A stretch of DNA of 47,546 nt from CAZBSE01 sp964494385 (GCA_964494385.1 CAZBSE010000014.1:1-47546); one strand, 5' to 3'; shown: positions 9,165-17,292, counted from the first letter of the stretch. Notes: a model not told the origin generated them from the sequence alone. Numbers and translations: made by a program.

Positions 9165-10142
9165 TTATATAACAATTCCATCCCTGGGATTTTCATTGAA
9201 ATTTTTGGCAAATTCATCAAAGTGCTTTTTCTGCTGGCTATTTAACTTTTCAGGCAGTACCAGCCTGATTTTTACATATAGATCTCCATGCCTGCTGCTG
9301 CTTTTCAATTCAGGCATACCCTTGCCCTTCAGCCTCAGCGTCCTGCCTCCCTGAGTTTTTGGCGGAACTTTTACCATAATCTTCCCATCAAAAGTGGGGG
9401 TATCTATCTTCGCGCCATAAAAAGCTTCTTTTATGGATACCGGTACCTCGCAGTAAAGATTGTCTTGCTTCCTGGTAAAAAAGTTGTGCGGTGCGATATT
9501 TACCACCAGATATAAATCTCCGGCCGGTCCGCCGGACGGACTCCCGGCGCCCTCTCCTGCTATCCTGATCTTTCCGCCGTCCTTAATGCCCGGAGGTATC
9601 TTTACATTAATTGTTCTCGTTCTTCCTTCTCTTTGAAGTTTAAACGACCTTCGCGTACCCGTATACGCCTCCCTCAGGGTTATATTTAACTCGGATTGAA
9701 TATCCTGCCCCTTCTGCACATTTGCCGAACGCGTACTTCTACCGGACTGCGAATCGAATCCTGAAAATTTTGTATTTGCTCCCCTTCCGAAAAACATCTC
9801 AAAAAAATCAGAAAAGCCGCTGCCCAGGTCCTCAAAATTAAAGCCCCTGCCCCCGAAATCATAAGTATAGGTCCTGCCGCTGCCGCCGGGCCGGCCCGCA
9901 CCTGCGCGGGAATACTGCTTCCAGTTTGAACCCAGTTGATCATACCTGGATCTCTTCTGGGGATCCTTTAAGACTTCGTATGCTTCCCCTATCTCCTTAA
10001 ACTTTTCTTCGGCCCCTGGATTATCGGGATTGGCATCGGGATGATACTTCCTGGCCAATTTTCTATAGGCTTTTTTTATCTCGTCCTGCGATGCACTTTT
10101 GCTTACACCCAGTACTTTATAATAATCCTTATATTCAACCAT
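9165..10142 (-). CDS. dnaJ: DnaJ-family co-chaperone lacking the zinc finger (class B)
   Basis: This 325-residue protein has an intact J domain with HPD in KYHPDANPD (residues 5-70), a long Gly/Phe-rich linker with several RG, GF and FF repeats (about 75-130), and two C-terminal beta-sandwich substrate domains (about 145-310). None of the four CxxCxGxG zinc-finger repeats of classical DnaJ is present, so it is a CbpA/class B protein although it occupies the dnaJ slot in the dnaK operon. It stimulates DnaK ATPase and delivers substrates. The 131-base gap to dnaK holds a hairpin. A separate zinc-finger DnaJ may exist elsewhere in the genome. Confidence 0.93.
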   Translation of the reverse strand: MVEYKDYYKVLGVSKSASQDEIKKAYRKLARKYHPDANPDNPGAEEKFKEIGEAYEVLKDPQKRSRYDQLGSNWKQYSRAGAGRPGGSGRTYTYDFGGRGFNFEDLGSGFSDFFEMFFGRGANTKFSGFDSQSGRSTRSANVQKGQDIQSELNITLREAYTGTRRSFKLQREGRTRTINVKIPPGIKDGGKIRIAGEGAGSPSGGPAGDLYLVVNIAPHNFFTRKQDNLYCEVPVSIKEAFYGAKIDTPTFDGKIMVKVPPKTQGGRTLRLKGKGMPELKSSSRHGDLYVKIRLVLPEKLNSQQKKHFDEFAKNFNENPRDGIVI

Positions 10143-10175
10143 TCACACATACACCTTTATTTATTTTATAAACGC

Positions 10176-10211
10176 ACCTGCCCACAACTTCCTGTAAAGC
10201 TATGGGCAGGT
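10176..10211 (-). other. Intra-operon hairpin between dnaK and dnaJ
   Basis: ACCTGCCCA (10176-10184) and TGGGCAGGT (10203-10211) form a perfect 9-bp inverted repeat with an 18-base loop that can pair further inside (AGCTT with AAGTT). On the minus strand it is not followed by a T run, so it is better read as an mRNA stability or processing element than as a terminator. Confidence 0.65.
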
Positions 10212-10273
10212 TTCTTACTATATATTTATCAGGCTAAAATCCCTTTATCTGGAATTTATCTAAATCAGTTCTC

Positions 10274-12217
10274 TTATTTATTTTCATCATCCTTTGCTTC
10301 AAATTCAGCATCAATTACATCTTCTTCCCCGTTACCTGTCTTTTTTTCTTCTGATTTCTGTCCTCCTGCCGGTCCTGCACCCTGGCCTCCCGGCCCGGTA
10401 CCTGTCCCGGTTCCTGAGCCTGCCTGGGCATATAGTTTCTGCGACAGCTCGCTCTGCAGGTTCTGCAGCTTTTCCGTTTCCTTCTTTATATCATCAGCAT
10501 TATCGGATTCCATACTCTTTTTTAAGACTTTGACCTGTTCCTCGATATTCTTCTTCATATCTTCCGGAGCCTTACTGCCTATTTCTTTCATCAGCTTCTC
10601 CGTAGAGTAAACCAGGCTGTCTGCACTATTTTTGGCATCGATCAGTGAACGATTTTTCTTATCCTCTTCTGCGTGTTCCTTTGCTTCATTTACCATTCTT
10701 TCAATTTCATCGTCGGTTAAATGCGATGTTGCCGTAATGGTAATTTTCTGCTCCTTGCCCGTAGCAGTGTCCTTGGCAGAAACATTCACAATTCCATTGG
10801 CATCAATATCAAATGTCACTTCAATCTGAGGTATGCCCCTTGGAGCAGGTGGAATGCCGTCCAGCCTGAACCTCCCTATGGTTTTATTGTCTCTGGCCAT
10901 ATCACGTTCCCCCTGGAGAACATGGATATCCACGCTGGTCTGATTATCAGCAGCAGTGGTAAATATCTCGCTCTTCTTGGTGGGAATAGTCGTGTTTTTG
11001 TCAATCAATCTGGTCATAACACCACCCAGAGTCTCAATGCCAAGAGAAAGCGGGGTTACATCCAGAAGCACCACATCTTTAACGTCTCCCTTCAATATTC
11101 CGGCCTGGATAGCCGCACCTACTGCAACTACTTCGTCAGGATTTACGCTTTTATTGGGCTCTTTTCCGGTGTAATCCTTTACCAGCTTCTGTATAACCGG
11201 CATCCTAGTCGCTCCACCGACAAGTATGACTTCATCGATATCAGCTTTTTCCAGCTTGGATTCTTTTAAGGCTTTTTCCAGAGGTTCCTTACACCTGTTG
11301 GTGAGGTCCGAGGTAAGTTGTTCAAATTTGGCCCTGGTTATCTTTACTTCCAGATGTTTGGGGCCGTTAGCGTCAGCCGTGATGAAGGGAAGATTTATAT
11401 TGGCCTCCATAACCGATGACAGTTCCACTTTCGCCTTTTCCGATGCCTCTATCAGTCTCTGCAGCGCTTGTTTATCTGTCCTTAAGTCAATTCCCTGTTC
11501 TTTTTTAAATTCATCTGCAATATAATTCATAATCCTGTCATCATAGTCGTCTCCACCCAGATGCATGTCTCCGTGGCTTGCTTTTACTTCAAATACCCCT
11601 TCGCCAACTTCCAGAACGGAAACGTCAAAGGTTCCGCCTCCCAGGTCGAATACCAGAATTTTTTCTTCCTTCTTTTTTTCCAGCCCGTAGGCCAGTGAAG
11701 CAGCGGTCGGTTCATTAATTATCCGCAGTACATTAAGACCTGCGATCTTTCCTGCATTTTTGGTTGCCTGCCTCTGGGCATCGTTAAAATATGCCGGAAC
11801 GGTAATAACGGCATCCGTAATCTTGGTTCCCAGATAACTTTCTGCATCTGTTTTTAATTTCTGGAGTATCATTGACGACACTTCTTCGGGCGTGTGGCTT
11901 TTACCTCCTATTTCTACTTCAGCCAGATCATTCCTGCCTTTTTTTACTTCATACGCCACAATCTTCCTTTCACTTTCGACCTCGCTGTATTTCCTTCCTA
12001 TAAATCTCTTTATGGAATAGATAGTATCTCCAGGATTCAAAGCCCCCTGTCTTTTCGCCAGCTGCCCGACCAGCCGTTCTCCCTTTTTGGTTATACTTAC
12101 CACGGAAGGCGTTGTTCTGCTGCCTTCACTGTTGGTTATAACTGTAGGCTTACCGCCTTCCATAACCGCTATACATGAATTAGTCGTTCCCAGATCAATT
12201 CCTACTGCTTTCGCCAT
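10274..12217 (-). CDS. dnaK: Hsp70 chaperone DnaK
   Basis: This 647-residue protein has the full Hsp70 architecture. The ATPase domain begins with GIDLGTTNSC and contains INEPTAASLAYG, VFDLGGGTFDVS and VGGATRMPVIQ; the substrate domain contains LLDVTPLSLGIETLGG; the helical lid ends in a Gly/Pro-rich linker and the conserved EEDVIDAEFE tail. It works with the DnaJ-like protein and ClpB encoded immediately downstream. No grpE lies in the operon or elsewhere in the window, although DnaK normally needs this exchange factor. AAAGGA precedes the ATG. Expression is expected to be controlled by HspR, encoded 62 bases upstream. Confidence 0.98.
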   Translation of the reverse strand: MAKAVGIDLGTTNSCIAVMEGGKPTVITNSEGSRTTPSVVSITKKGERLVGQLAKRQGALNPGDTIYSIKRFIGRKYSEVESERKIVAYEVKKGRNDLAEVEIGGKSHTPEEVSSMILQKLKTDAESYLGTKITDAVITVPAYFNDAQRQATKNAGKIAGLNVLRIINEPTAASLAYGLEKKKEEKILVFDLGGGTFDVSVLEVGEGVFEVKASHGDMHLGGDDYDDRIMNYIADEFKKEQGIDLRTDKQALQRLIEASEKAKVELSSVMEANINLPFITADANGPKHLEVKITRAKFEQLTSDLTNRCKEPLEKALKESKLEKADIDEVILVGGATRMPVIQKLVKDYTGKEPNKSVNPDEVVAVGAAIQAGILKGDVKDVVLLDVTPLSLGIETLGGVMTRLIDKNTTIPTKKSEIFTTAADNQTSVDIHVLQGERDMARDNKTIGRFRLDGIPPAPRGIPQIEVTFDIDANGIVNVSAKDTATGKEQKITITATSHLTDDEIERMVNEAKEHAEEDKKNRSLIDAKNSADSLVYSTEKLMKEIGSKAPEDMKKNIEEQVKVLKKSMESDNADDIKKETEKLQNLQSELSQKLYAQAGSGTGTGTGPGGQGAGPAGGQKSEEKKTGNGEEDVIDAEFEAKDDENK

Positions 12218-12263
12218 AATATATACATCCTTTCTAATTTATTTTTTATGCACAATAATTAAA

Positions 12264-12281
12264 AACTCAAGATTGTGAGTT
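12264..12281 (-). promoter_or_regulatory. Inverted repeat between hspR and dnaK (HAIR-like half sites)
   Basis: AACTCA (12264-12269) and TGAGTT (12276-12281) are a perfect 6-bp dyad with a 6-base loop, ending on the hspR stop codon. The half sites resemble those of the actinobacterial HspR operator (CTTGAGT-N7-ACTCAAG) but in inverse order. On the minus strand a T-rich stretch follows, so it could instead be a weak attenuating hairpin. Confidence 0.4.
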
Positions 12282-12609
12282 ATTCTTCTTCTTTATTAAT
12301 CCGCATAAGATAGTTTTTAAAACACTCGACTACATCCTCGGGACACCGGTGCAGAATTATATCATCCCTTCTCCTTATCAGGATAATTATGGACCTTAAA
12401 TTCATTCCCTGGTCATACATAAGTTCCCTTACATATTCCAGCCACCTGATATCTGCTTTGGAATAGTATCTCTTCCTTCCCCTTCTGAAAGGGCATACCA
12501 GTTTAAATCTCTCGTAATAATATAATGTCCTGCTGTTTACCCCTAAAAAATCAGCCACCAGTTCTATTGGATAACTTTTATCTTCTTCATCAAACAATTT
12601 ACTCACCAA
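12280..12609 (-). CDS. hspR: HspR-like MerR-family heat-shock repressor
   Basis: This ~109-residue protein has a MerR-type winged helix-turn-helix: IELVADFLGVNSRTLYYYERFKLVCPFRRGRKRYYSKADIRWLEYVRELMYDQGMNLRSI. Its position directly before dnaK identifies it as HspR, which in actinobacteria and Helicobacter represses dnaK operons with DnaK as co-repressor. Here hspR comes first, whereas the actinobacterial order is dnaK-grpE-dnaJ-hspR. The start is unclear. TTG (12609), GTG (12606) and TTG (12597) are all possible; AAGG abuts the first, and the strong promoter upstream leaves a leader of only about ten bases. Confidence 0.88.
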   Translation of the reverse strand: MVSKLFDEEDKSYPIELVADFLGVNSRTLYYYERFKLVCPFRRGRKRYYSKADIRWLEYVRELMYDQGMNLRSIIILIRRRDDIILHRCPEDVVECFKNYLMRINKEEE

Positions 12610-12626
12610 CCTTAATCATGGCTATA

Positions 12627-12655
12627 ATTCTATTAAATAATGTTATTGTTGTCAA
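12627..12655 (-). promoter_or_regulatory. Promoter of the hspR-dnaK-dnaJ-clpB operon
   Basis: On the minus strand there is a perfect -35 TTGACA (12650-12655), a 17-base spacer and a -10 TAGAAT (12627-12632, five of six). The predicted transcription start (about 12620) lies only ~10 bases from the hspR start. This is a housekeeping-sigma promoter that fits control by a repressor rather than a heat-shock sigma factor. Confidence 0.75.
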
Positions 12656-12834
12656 CTATATTATAAAAGATTTTTAAAATTTTACAAAATTATTTTTTCA
12701 CTTTAAAGTAAAAATATTTTTACTCTTTAATATTAATTGCATGGTCTAAGGAGTCAGCCATTAAAAATTTACTTACCGGTTTTATTTTAATATAATCAAT
12801 AACCTGTGGGTAATACTTTTAAAAGGAGACACCG

Positions 12835-14676
12835 ATCAGGGAATTAATAACACTTTTAAAATATCTAAAAGAACACCGCTTCCAGTTTTTAATAGGCGTC
12901 ATCTGCATCTTTTTGACCACCCTGCTGATGCTCCTTGTCCCATGGATACTCAAGCTTGCTATCGACAGCATTGAAAAATCACCCGATACAGCTGACCTTC
13001 TGAAATACGGGGCTTTTCTGGTCGGTGTTGCTTCGGCTCAGGGAATTTTTAGGTTTTTTATGAGAAAAATCATGATAGGTATATCCAGAAAAATTGAGTA
13101 CAGCATTAGAACCGACCTGTTCTCCCACCTGCAGAAACTCGGCTCTTCCTTTTTCACCTATACCAGGACAGGCGGCATCATGGCCCTTATGACCAATGAC
13201 CTTGAGGCAGTAAGGAACTTTTTGGGCCCGGGGCTGATGAATCTCTTTAATACTATTTTTACTTTTATAACAGTGCTGACCGTAATGTTTTTTATAAATG
13301 TAAGGCTTTCGCTTTATTCATTGATTGCCATTCCCCTGCTGCCCCTGCTGGTAAACAGGCTTGGTTCCATGCTGTATAAGAGATTTAAAAAATCCCAGGA
13401 GCAATATGCGCTGCTTTCTGCCAGAACTCAGGAAAGCATTTCCGGAATGAAAGTCATAAAATCATTCACCCAGGAAGAAAATGAGAAAAAAATATTCTCG
13501 GATTTGAACCGGGAATATATAAACAGGAACCTTTCCCTGGCCAGGGTCAGGAGCCTTTTCTGGCCCTCCATGATTTTTATAGGAGGAATCGGGACCATGG
13601 TTGTTCTCCTGGTAGGCGGAAGGCAGGTTATGGGCAATACTTTGACCATAGGACAGTTCGTTCAATTTTCCGCTTATATCGGAACCATTACCTGGCCCCT
13701 TATCTCTCTGGGATGGGTTATAAACCTGGTACAGCGCGGCTCTGTTTCAATGGGCAGGATTAACAATATGTTTAAAATAAAACCGGATATTACCGGCCCA
13801 GAAAAACAGGCCGGCCCTGGAAGCTTAAAGGGCAATATCAGTTTCGATCATGTATTTTTTAGATATAGTCTGGATGAAAATACAAGAAAGCTTATCGGGG
13901 CAATCTTTGTCGATTCCAGGGACAGCCGGCAGGAATTTACAGGCAGCAGCTGGGCAGTTAAGGATATAAGCTTTGACATCAGCGCAGGGATGAAGGTTGG
14001 GATAGTAGGATTTACGGGATCATCAAAATCAACAATAGCCGGGCTTATTCCCCGCCTTTATGATCCCCAGAAGGGTAAAATCTCAATAGACGGTCTGGAT
14101 ATAAAATCTTACTCCCTGAAAGTCCTGCGCTCAAATATAGGATTTGTGGCCCAGGAACCTTTCCTTTTCTCTAAGTCAATCAGAGAAAACATCCTGTTTG
14201 GAAAAGAGGAACTGCTGTCATGTCTCAGCGAGGATGAGGTCATGCATAAGATAATAGAAGTATCAAAAATATCACACCTGCACGAGGATGTAAGTCTTTT
14301 CCCTAAAAAATACGAAACCCTTATCGGAGAGCGGGGGGTTACACTATCGGGGGGACAGAAACAGAGGCTGGCCATTGCCAGGGCCCTTCTTTCTGAACCT
14401 GCCATCCTGATTTTTGATGATTCATTTTCAAACGTGGATACCAATACTGAAGAATTGATACTCAAGGATCTAGGACAAAAAATCCGCGGTGTTACCGCTA
14501 TAATAATCTCTCATCGTATTTCCACCATTAAGGATTCGGACCTTATTATTGTTATTGACCAGGGGGAAATAGATTCAATGGGCCGGCACGGTGAACTTAT
14601 TAAAAAATGCAGTATTTATAAGAACCTGTATTACAAACAGCAGCTGTCCGAGCAGCTTAAAGAGGAAATCCAGTAA
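12835..14676 (+). CDS. ABC exporter subunit A (degenerate ATPase site)
   Basis: This is a half-transporter of six transmembrane helices (about 18-320) plus an ATP-binding domain. Walker A is GFTGSSKST, where the usual third glycine is serine. The signature LSGGQ is canonical. Walker B ends LIFDDS, with Asp in place of the catalytic Glu. Such losses mark the degenerate half of heterodimeric exporters like TM287/288 or BmrCD; the next gene supplies the complete half. The first in-frame ATG/GTG/TTG is a TTG at 12913, inside TM1. The frame is open to AAGGAG (12823-12828), seven bases before ATC at 12835, so I annotate ATC as the start (613 residues). It probably exports drugs or lipids. Confidence 0.85.
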   Translation: MRELITLLKYLKEHRFQFLIGVICIFLTTLLMLLVPWILKLAIDSIEKSPDTADLLKYGAFLVGVASAQGIFRFFMRKIMIGISRKIEYSIRTDLFSHLQKLGSSFFTYTRTGGIMALMTNDLEAVRNFLGPGLMNLFNTIFTFITVLTVMFFINVRLSLYSLIAIPLLPLLVNRLGSMLYKRFKKSQEQYALLSARTQESISGMKVIKSFTQEENEKKIFSDLNREYINRNLSLARVRSLFWPSMIFIGGIGTMVVLLVGGRQVMGNTLTIGQFVQFSAYIGTITWPLISLGWVINLVQRGSVSMGRINNMFKIKPDITGPEKQAGPGSLKGNISFDHVFFRYSLDENTRKLIGAIFVDSRDSRQEFTGSSWAVKDISFDISAGMKVGIVGFTGSSKSTIAGLIPRLYDPQKGKISIDGLDIKSYSLKVLRSNIGFVAQEPFLFSKSIRENILFGKEELLSCLSEDEVMHKIIEVSKISHLHEDVSLFPKKYETLIGERGVTLSGGQKQRLAIARALLSEPAILIFDDSFSNVDTNTEELILKDLGQKIRGVTAIIISHRISTIKDSDLIIVIDQGEIDSMGRHGELIKKCSIYKNLYYKQQLSEQLKEEIQ

Positions 14677-14692
14677 CAATAGAGGATAAAAG

Positions 14693-16471
14693 ATGACAGA
14701 AAGTTTTTACGAAAAAGATCTTACGGAAAAGCAAATAGATAGAAAAATAATTCTAAAACTTCTAAGATATCTAAAACCCTACCGCCTTCTTCTGCTGCTT
14801 ACCATCCTGCTCCTTCTGCTCACGGCGGGCCTGCAGATAGCAGGGCCGTTTCTTATAAAAATAGCCATTGATAATTATATTATGCCCGGAGAGCTTAAGG
14901 GACTGCTCTACATAGTAGCCTTATACGGACTGGTAATAGTATTTGAGTTTGCAATCCGGTATTTTCAGGGATACTACACCGAATATATGGGGCAGAAAAT
15001 AATGTATGATATGAGAATGGATATTTTTTCCCATATAAACAAGATGCCCATGTCTTTCTTTGACAAAAATCCGGTGGGAAGAATAATGACCAGGGTTACA
15101 ACCGATGTTCAGACTTTAAATGAAATGTTGTCTTCCGGAATAGTCACCATATTCGGGGATATATTTATGATAGCGGGCATTATGATTATTATGCTTTCCC
15201 TTAACTTAAAGCTCTCACTGATAACTTTTTCGGTACTTATCCTGCTGGCCATTGCCACCTTCGTATTCAGGTCCAAGGTCAGGGTAACTTTCAGGATCAT
15301 AAGAGCCAGGATATCCAACATCAACTCCTTCCTGCAGGAAGCAATTTCCGGAATAAACACCACCAAACTATTTAACAGGCAGAATGAGAACAATAAAGAT
15401 TTTAACAGCCTGAATCAGGGTTACCTTGATGTCTACCTCAAAACCATATTTTTTTATGCTGTTTTCTTCCCGGTGGTAATGATTATCAGCACCCTGGCCA
15501 TAGCCCTTATAGTCTGGTATGGGGGACAGGGAGTTATACAAAATCTTCTTACTCTGGGAACCCTGGTTGCTTTTATCCAGTACATAGAAAAATTCTTTCA
15601 TCCCATAAGCGACCTAAGTGAAAAATTCGGAATCCTCCAGGAAGCCATAGCGGCTTCGGAGAGAATATTTAAACTTCTGAATCAGAAGCCTTCCATAGTG
15701 TCCCCTTCAAGGCCCATAAAAGTAAAAGGGATCAAGGGAGATATTGAATTCGATAAAGTATGGTTTGCTTACAATGATAAAAATTACGTGCTTAAAGATA
15801 TTTCATTTAAGCTTGAAACCGGACGGAGCATAGCTTTCGTAGGAGCAACGGGCTCGGGAAAAACTTCAATAATAAACCTGCTTAACAGGTTTTATGATAT
15901 CTCCAGGGGAAAGATTTTCCTTGACGGTATAGATTTGAAAAGGTTTGACCTGAGCTATTTAAGAAAACACATAGGGGTAGTGATGCAGGATGTATTCCTA
16001 TTCTCCGGGACCGTTCTGGACAACATCCGCCTTGGGAACAAAGATATTCCCTTAAATAAAGTAATTGAGGCTTCAAAGTATGTAAATGCCCACCAGTTTA
16101 TAGAAAAGCTTCCCCATAAGTACGATTATGAAGTCAAGGAAAGGGGGCAGGTATTATCAGTCGGCCAGCGTCAGCTGATTGCCTTTACCAGAGCCCTGGT
16201 ATTTAATCCTGAAATACTTCTGGTCCTTGATGAAGCCACCTCCAGTATTGATTCGGAAATAGAATCATTGATCCAGGATGCCCTGAGCAAAATAATGAAA
16301 AACAGGACCACTATAGTAATTGCCCACAGGCTTTCCACCATAAAGAATGCTGATAAAATAATAGTACTGTCGCACGGCAGGATAGAGGAACAGGGCACTC
16401 ACGCGCAACTGCTTAAATTAAGGGGAATCTATTACAAACTATATAGATTTCAATACCAGCTTCAGATTTAG
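14693..16471 (+). CDS. ABC exporter subunit B (catalytic half)
   Basis: This 592-residue half-transporter has six transmembrane helices (about 30-320) and an ATP-binding domain with intact Walker A GATGSGKTS, Walker B LLVLDEATSSID including the catalytic Glu, and the H-loop IAHRLS. Its signature is LSVGQ instead of LSGGQ. In a heterodimer with subunit A, the complete site pairs this Walker A/B with A's LSGGQ, and the second site is degenerate on both faces. The two genes are 16 bases apart with GAGG seven bases before this ATG, so they are one operon. Substrate is unknown. Confidence 0.93.
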   Translation: MTESFYEKDLTEKQIDRKIILKLLRYLKPYRLLLLLTILLLLLTAGLQIAGPFLIKIAIDNYIMPGELKGLLYIVALYGLVIVFEFAIRYFQGYYTEYMGQKIMYDMRMDIFSHINKMPMSFFDKNPVGRIMTRVTTDVQTLNEMLSSGIVTIFGDIFMIAGIMIIMLSLNLKLSLITFSVLILLAIATFVFRSKVRVTFRIIRARISNINSFLQEAISGINTTKLFNRQNENNKDFNSLNQGYLDVYLKTIFFYAVFFPVVMIISTLAIALIVWYGGQGVIQNLLTLGTLVAFIQYIEKFFHPISDLSEKFGILQEAIAASERIFKLLNQKPSIVSPSRPIKVKGIKGDIEFDKVWFAYNDKNYVLKDISFKLETGRSIAFVGATGSGKTSIINLLNRFYDISRGKIFLDGIDLKRFDLSYLRKHIGVVMQDVFLFSGTVLDNIRLGNKDIPLNKVIEASKYVNAHQFIEKLPHKYDYEVKERGQVLSVGQRQLIAFTRALVFNPEILLVLDEATSSIDSEIESLIQDALSKIMKNRTTIVIAHRLSTIKNADKIIVLSHGRIEEQGTHAQLLKLRGIYYKLYRFQYQLQI

Positions 16472-16512
16472 AAATATTTTGCTCTTTTGGATACACCTGG
16501 CCCCTGCTCCGG

Positions 16513-17130
16513 TTACCTCCAGTAATCAGGTTTTTCTATTTCATTTCCGCTGCTGTCAAGAATACTGGCCGGCAGCTGGCTCTTTCTAAAATAATCAGTA
16601 AAAATCTTTGCGCTGTAATGGCAGTACTCCCTCAATCTGTCTGTCTTTCTATGCGGCGGGAAGAATATGACCAGTTTCATATCAAAAAATTCCAATATGG
16701 CCCTGCATATGGGTACCAGGTCACTATCTCCGGATATCAGTATCTGGGTATCGCAGTTTCTCTGGTAAGCATCCTTGAACATTTCAACTGCTATATTGAT
16801 ATCTGTCATTTTTTCGTTAAAATTTTTAAAAACCTTACCGCACCTGCTGCATACCGTGGTGCCTTTCTGGTGCCTTCCCATAAAAATCATTACACTATCC
16901 AGAGTTCTCAGTGCCTTTATATATGAAGACTGCCTCTGAAATTTCCCCTGGTCAAATTTTGTTGAGACCATACTGGTAAAATACTTTACCCTGGTCAAAT
17001 CCTGATTAGGGAGGCATAGTTTTCCGGCCAGCTTTTTCAAATCCAGCCAGTAGTACCTTCTCAGGTTTGCTTTCTTTAAACCATTGTATAGATTAAGCCC
17101 GTCAATATAGAAAATTACCCGCTCATTCAT
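16513..17130 (-). CDS. NYN-domain (LabA/DUF88-like) putative RNase with zinc-binding insert
   Basis: This 205-residue protein has a NYN (PIN-like) nuclease fold: FYIDGLNLYNGL at the start (D9), a middle ...KMTDINIAVEMFKDAY segment with further acidic residues, and ILISGDSDLVPICRAI. An inserted CSRCGKVF pair around residue 95 suggests a small zinc-binding loop, as in other LabA-like proteins. Members are predicted endoribonucleases, some linked to RNA quality control. It converges on the ABC exporter operon, and upstream lie a terminator hairpin and a consensus promoter, so its expression may depend on read-through or antitermination. The SD (GGGTAAG) is weak. Confidence 0.8.
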   Translation of the reverse strand: MNERVIFYIDGLNLYNGLKKANLRRYYWLDLKKLAGKLCLPNQDLTRVKYFTSMVSTKFDQGKFQRQSSYIKALRTLDSVMIFMGRHQKGTTVCSRCGKVFKNFNEKMTDINIAVEMFKDAYQRNCDTQILISGDSDLVPICRAILEFFDMKLVIFFPPHRKTDRLREYCHYSAKIFTDYFRKSQLPASILDSSGNEIEKPDYWR

Positions 17131-17146
17131 AATAACTTACCCAAAG

Positions 17147-17170
17147 AAAAAGGCCCCTATAAAGAGGCCT
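17147..17170 (-). terminator. Rho-independent terminator just upstream of the NYN gene
   Basis: On the minus strand AGGCCTC (17164-17170) pairs with GGGGCCT (17151-17157), with one mismatch and a six-base loop, followed immediately by TTTTTCTTT. It ends 12 bases before the NYN start codon. No gene lies upstream on this strand, so it must terminate a short transcript. Confidence 0.75.
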
Positions 17171-17217
17171 CGAGACAGAGATACTATCTCTGTTGTGGTA
17201 TTAAAATTTGATTTAGT
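17147..17217 (-). ncRNA. Candidate ~70-nt small RNA or attenuating leader of the NYN gene
   Basis: A transcript from the consensus promoter at 17224-17253 would start near 17217. It would hold a perfect 8-bp hairpin ACAGAGAT-N3-ATCTCTGT (17175-17193) and then the intrinsic terminator at 17147-17170. It has no open reading frame worth calling. It may be a stand-alone small RNA or a regulated leader that limits NYN expression. The loop of three bases and the two stacked hairpins do not match a riboswitch class I recognise. Confidence 0.55.
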
Positions 17218-17223
17218 ATAAGA

Positions 17224-17257
17224 ATTATAGAACAATTGCATTCCTTTTGTCAAAAGG
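17224..17257 (-). promoter_or_regulatory. Consensus promoter with palindromic operator over the -35
   Basis: On the minus strand -35 TTGACA (17248-17253) and -10 TATAAT (17224-17229) are both perfect, with an 18-base spacer. A perfect 15-bp palindrome CCTTTTG-A-CAAAAGG (17243-17257, minus strand) covers the -35 element, the usual place for a repressor operator. The regulator is not evident. Confidence 0.75.
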
Positions 17258-17271
17258 TTTTAAACCGATAG

Positions 17272-17292
17272 GTAATATTCCTTAAATATTAC
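17272..17292. repeat. Inverted repeat upstream of the NYN promoter
   Basis: GTAATATT (17272-17279) and AATATTAC (17285-17292) are a perfect 8-bp dyad with a 5-base loop, about 20 bp upstream of the -35 at 17248-17253. It could be an activator or repressor site; it is AT-rich, so chance is possible. Confidence 0.4.

Noticed and set aside
10041..11269. Long plus-strand open frames opposite dnaK (up to ~189 residues).
   Set aside because: They lie antisense to dnaK and dnaJ, have no ribosome sites and show compositions typical of shadow frames (Ser/Pro/Phe-rich).
12661..12740. A possible fourth TTTAA array upstream of hspR.
   Set aside because: TTTAA copies lie at steps of 29 and 24 bp, not in 11-bp phase.
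12610..12834. Classical HAIR operator or CIRCE element before hspR-dnaK.
   Set aside because: Neither CTTGAGT-N7-ACTCAAG nor TTAGCACTC-N9-GAGTGCTAA is present. The ACTTTAAAGT palindrome near 12701 is short and AT-rich, so chance is likely.
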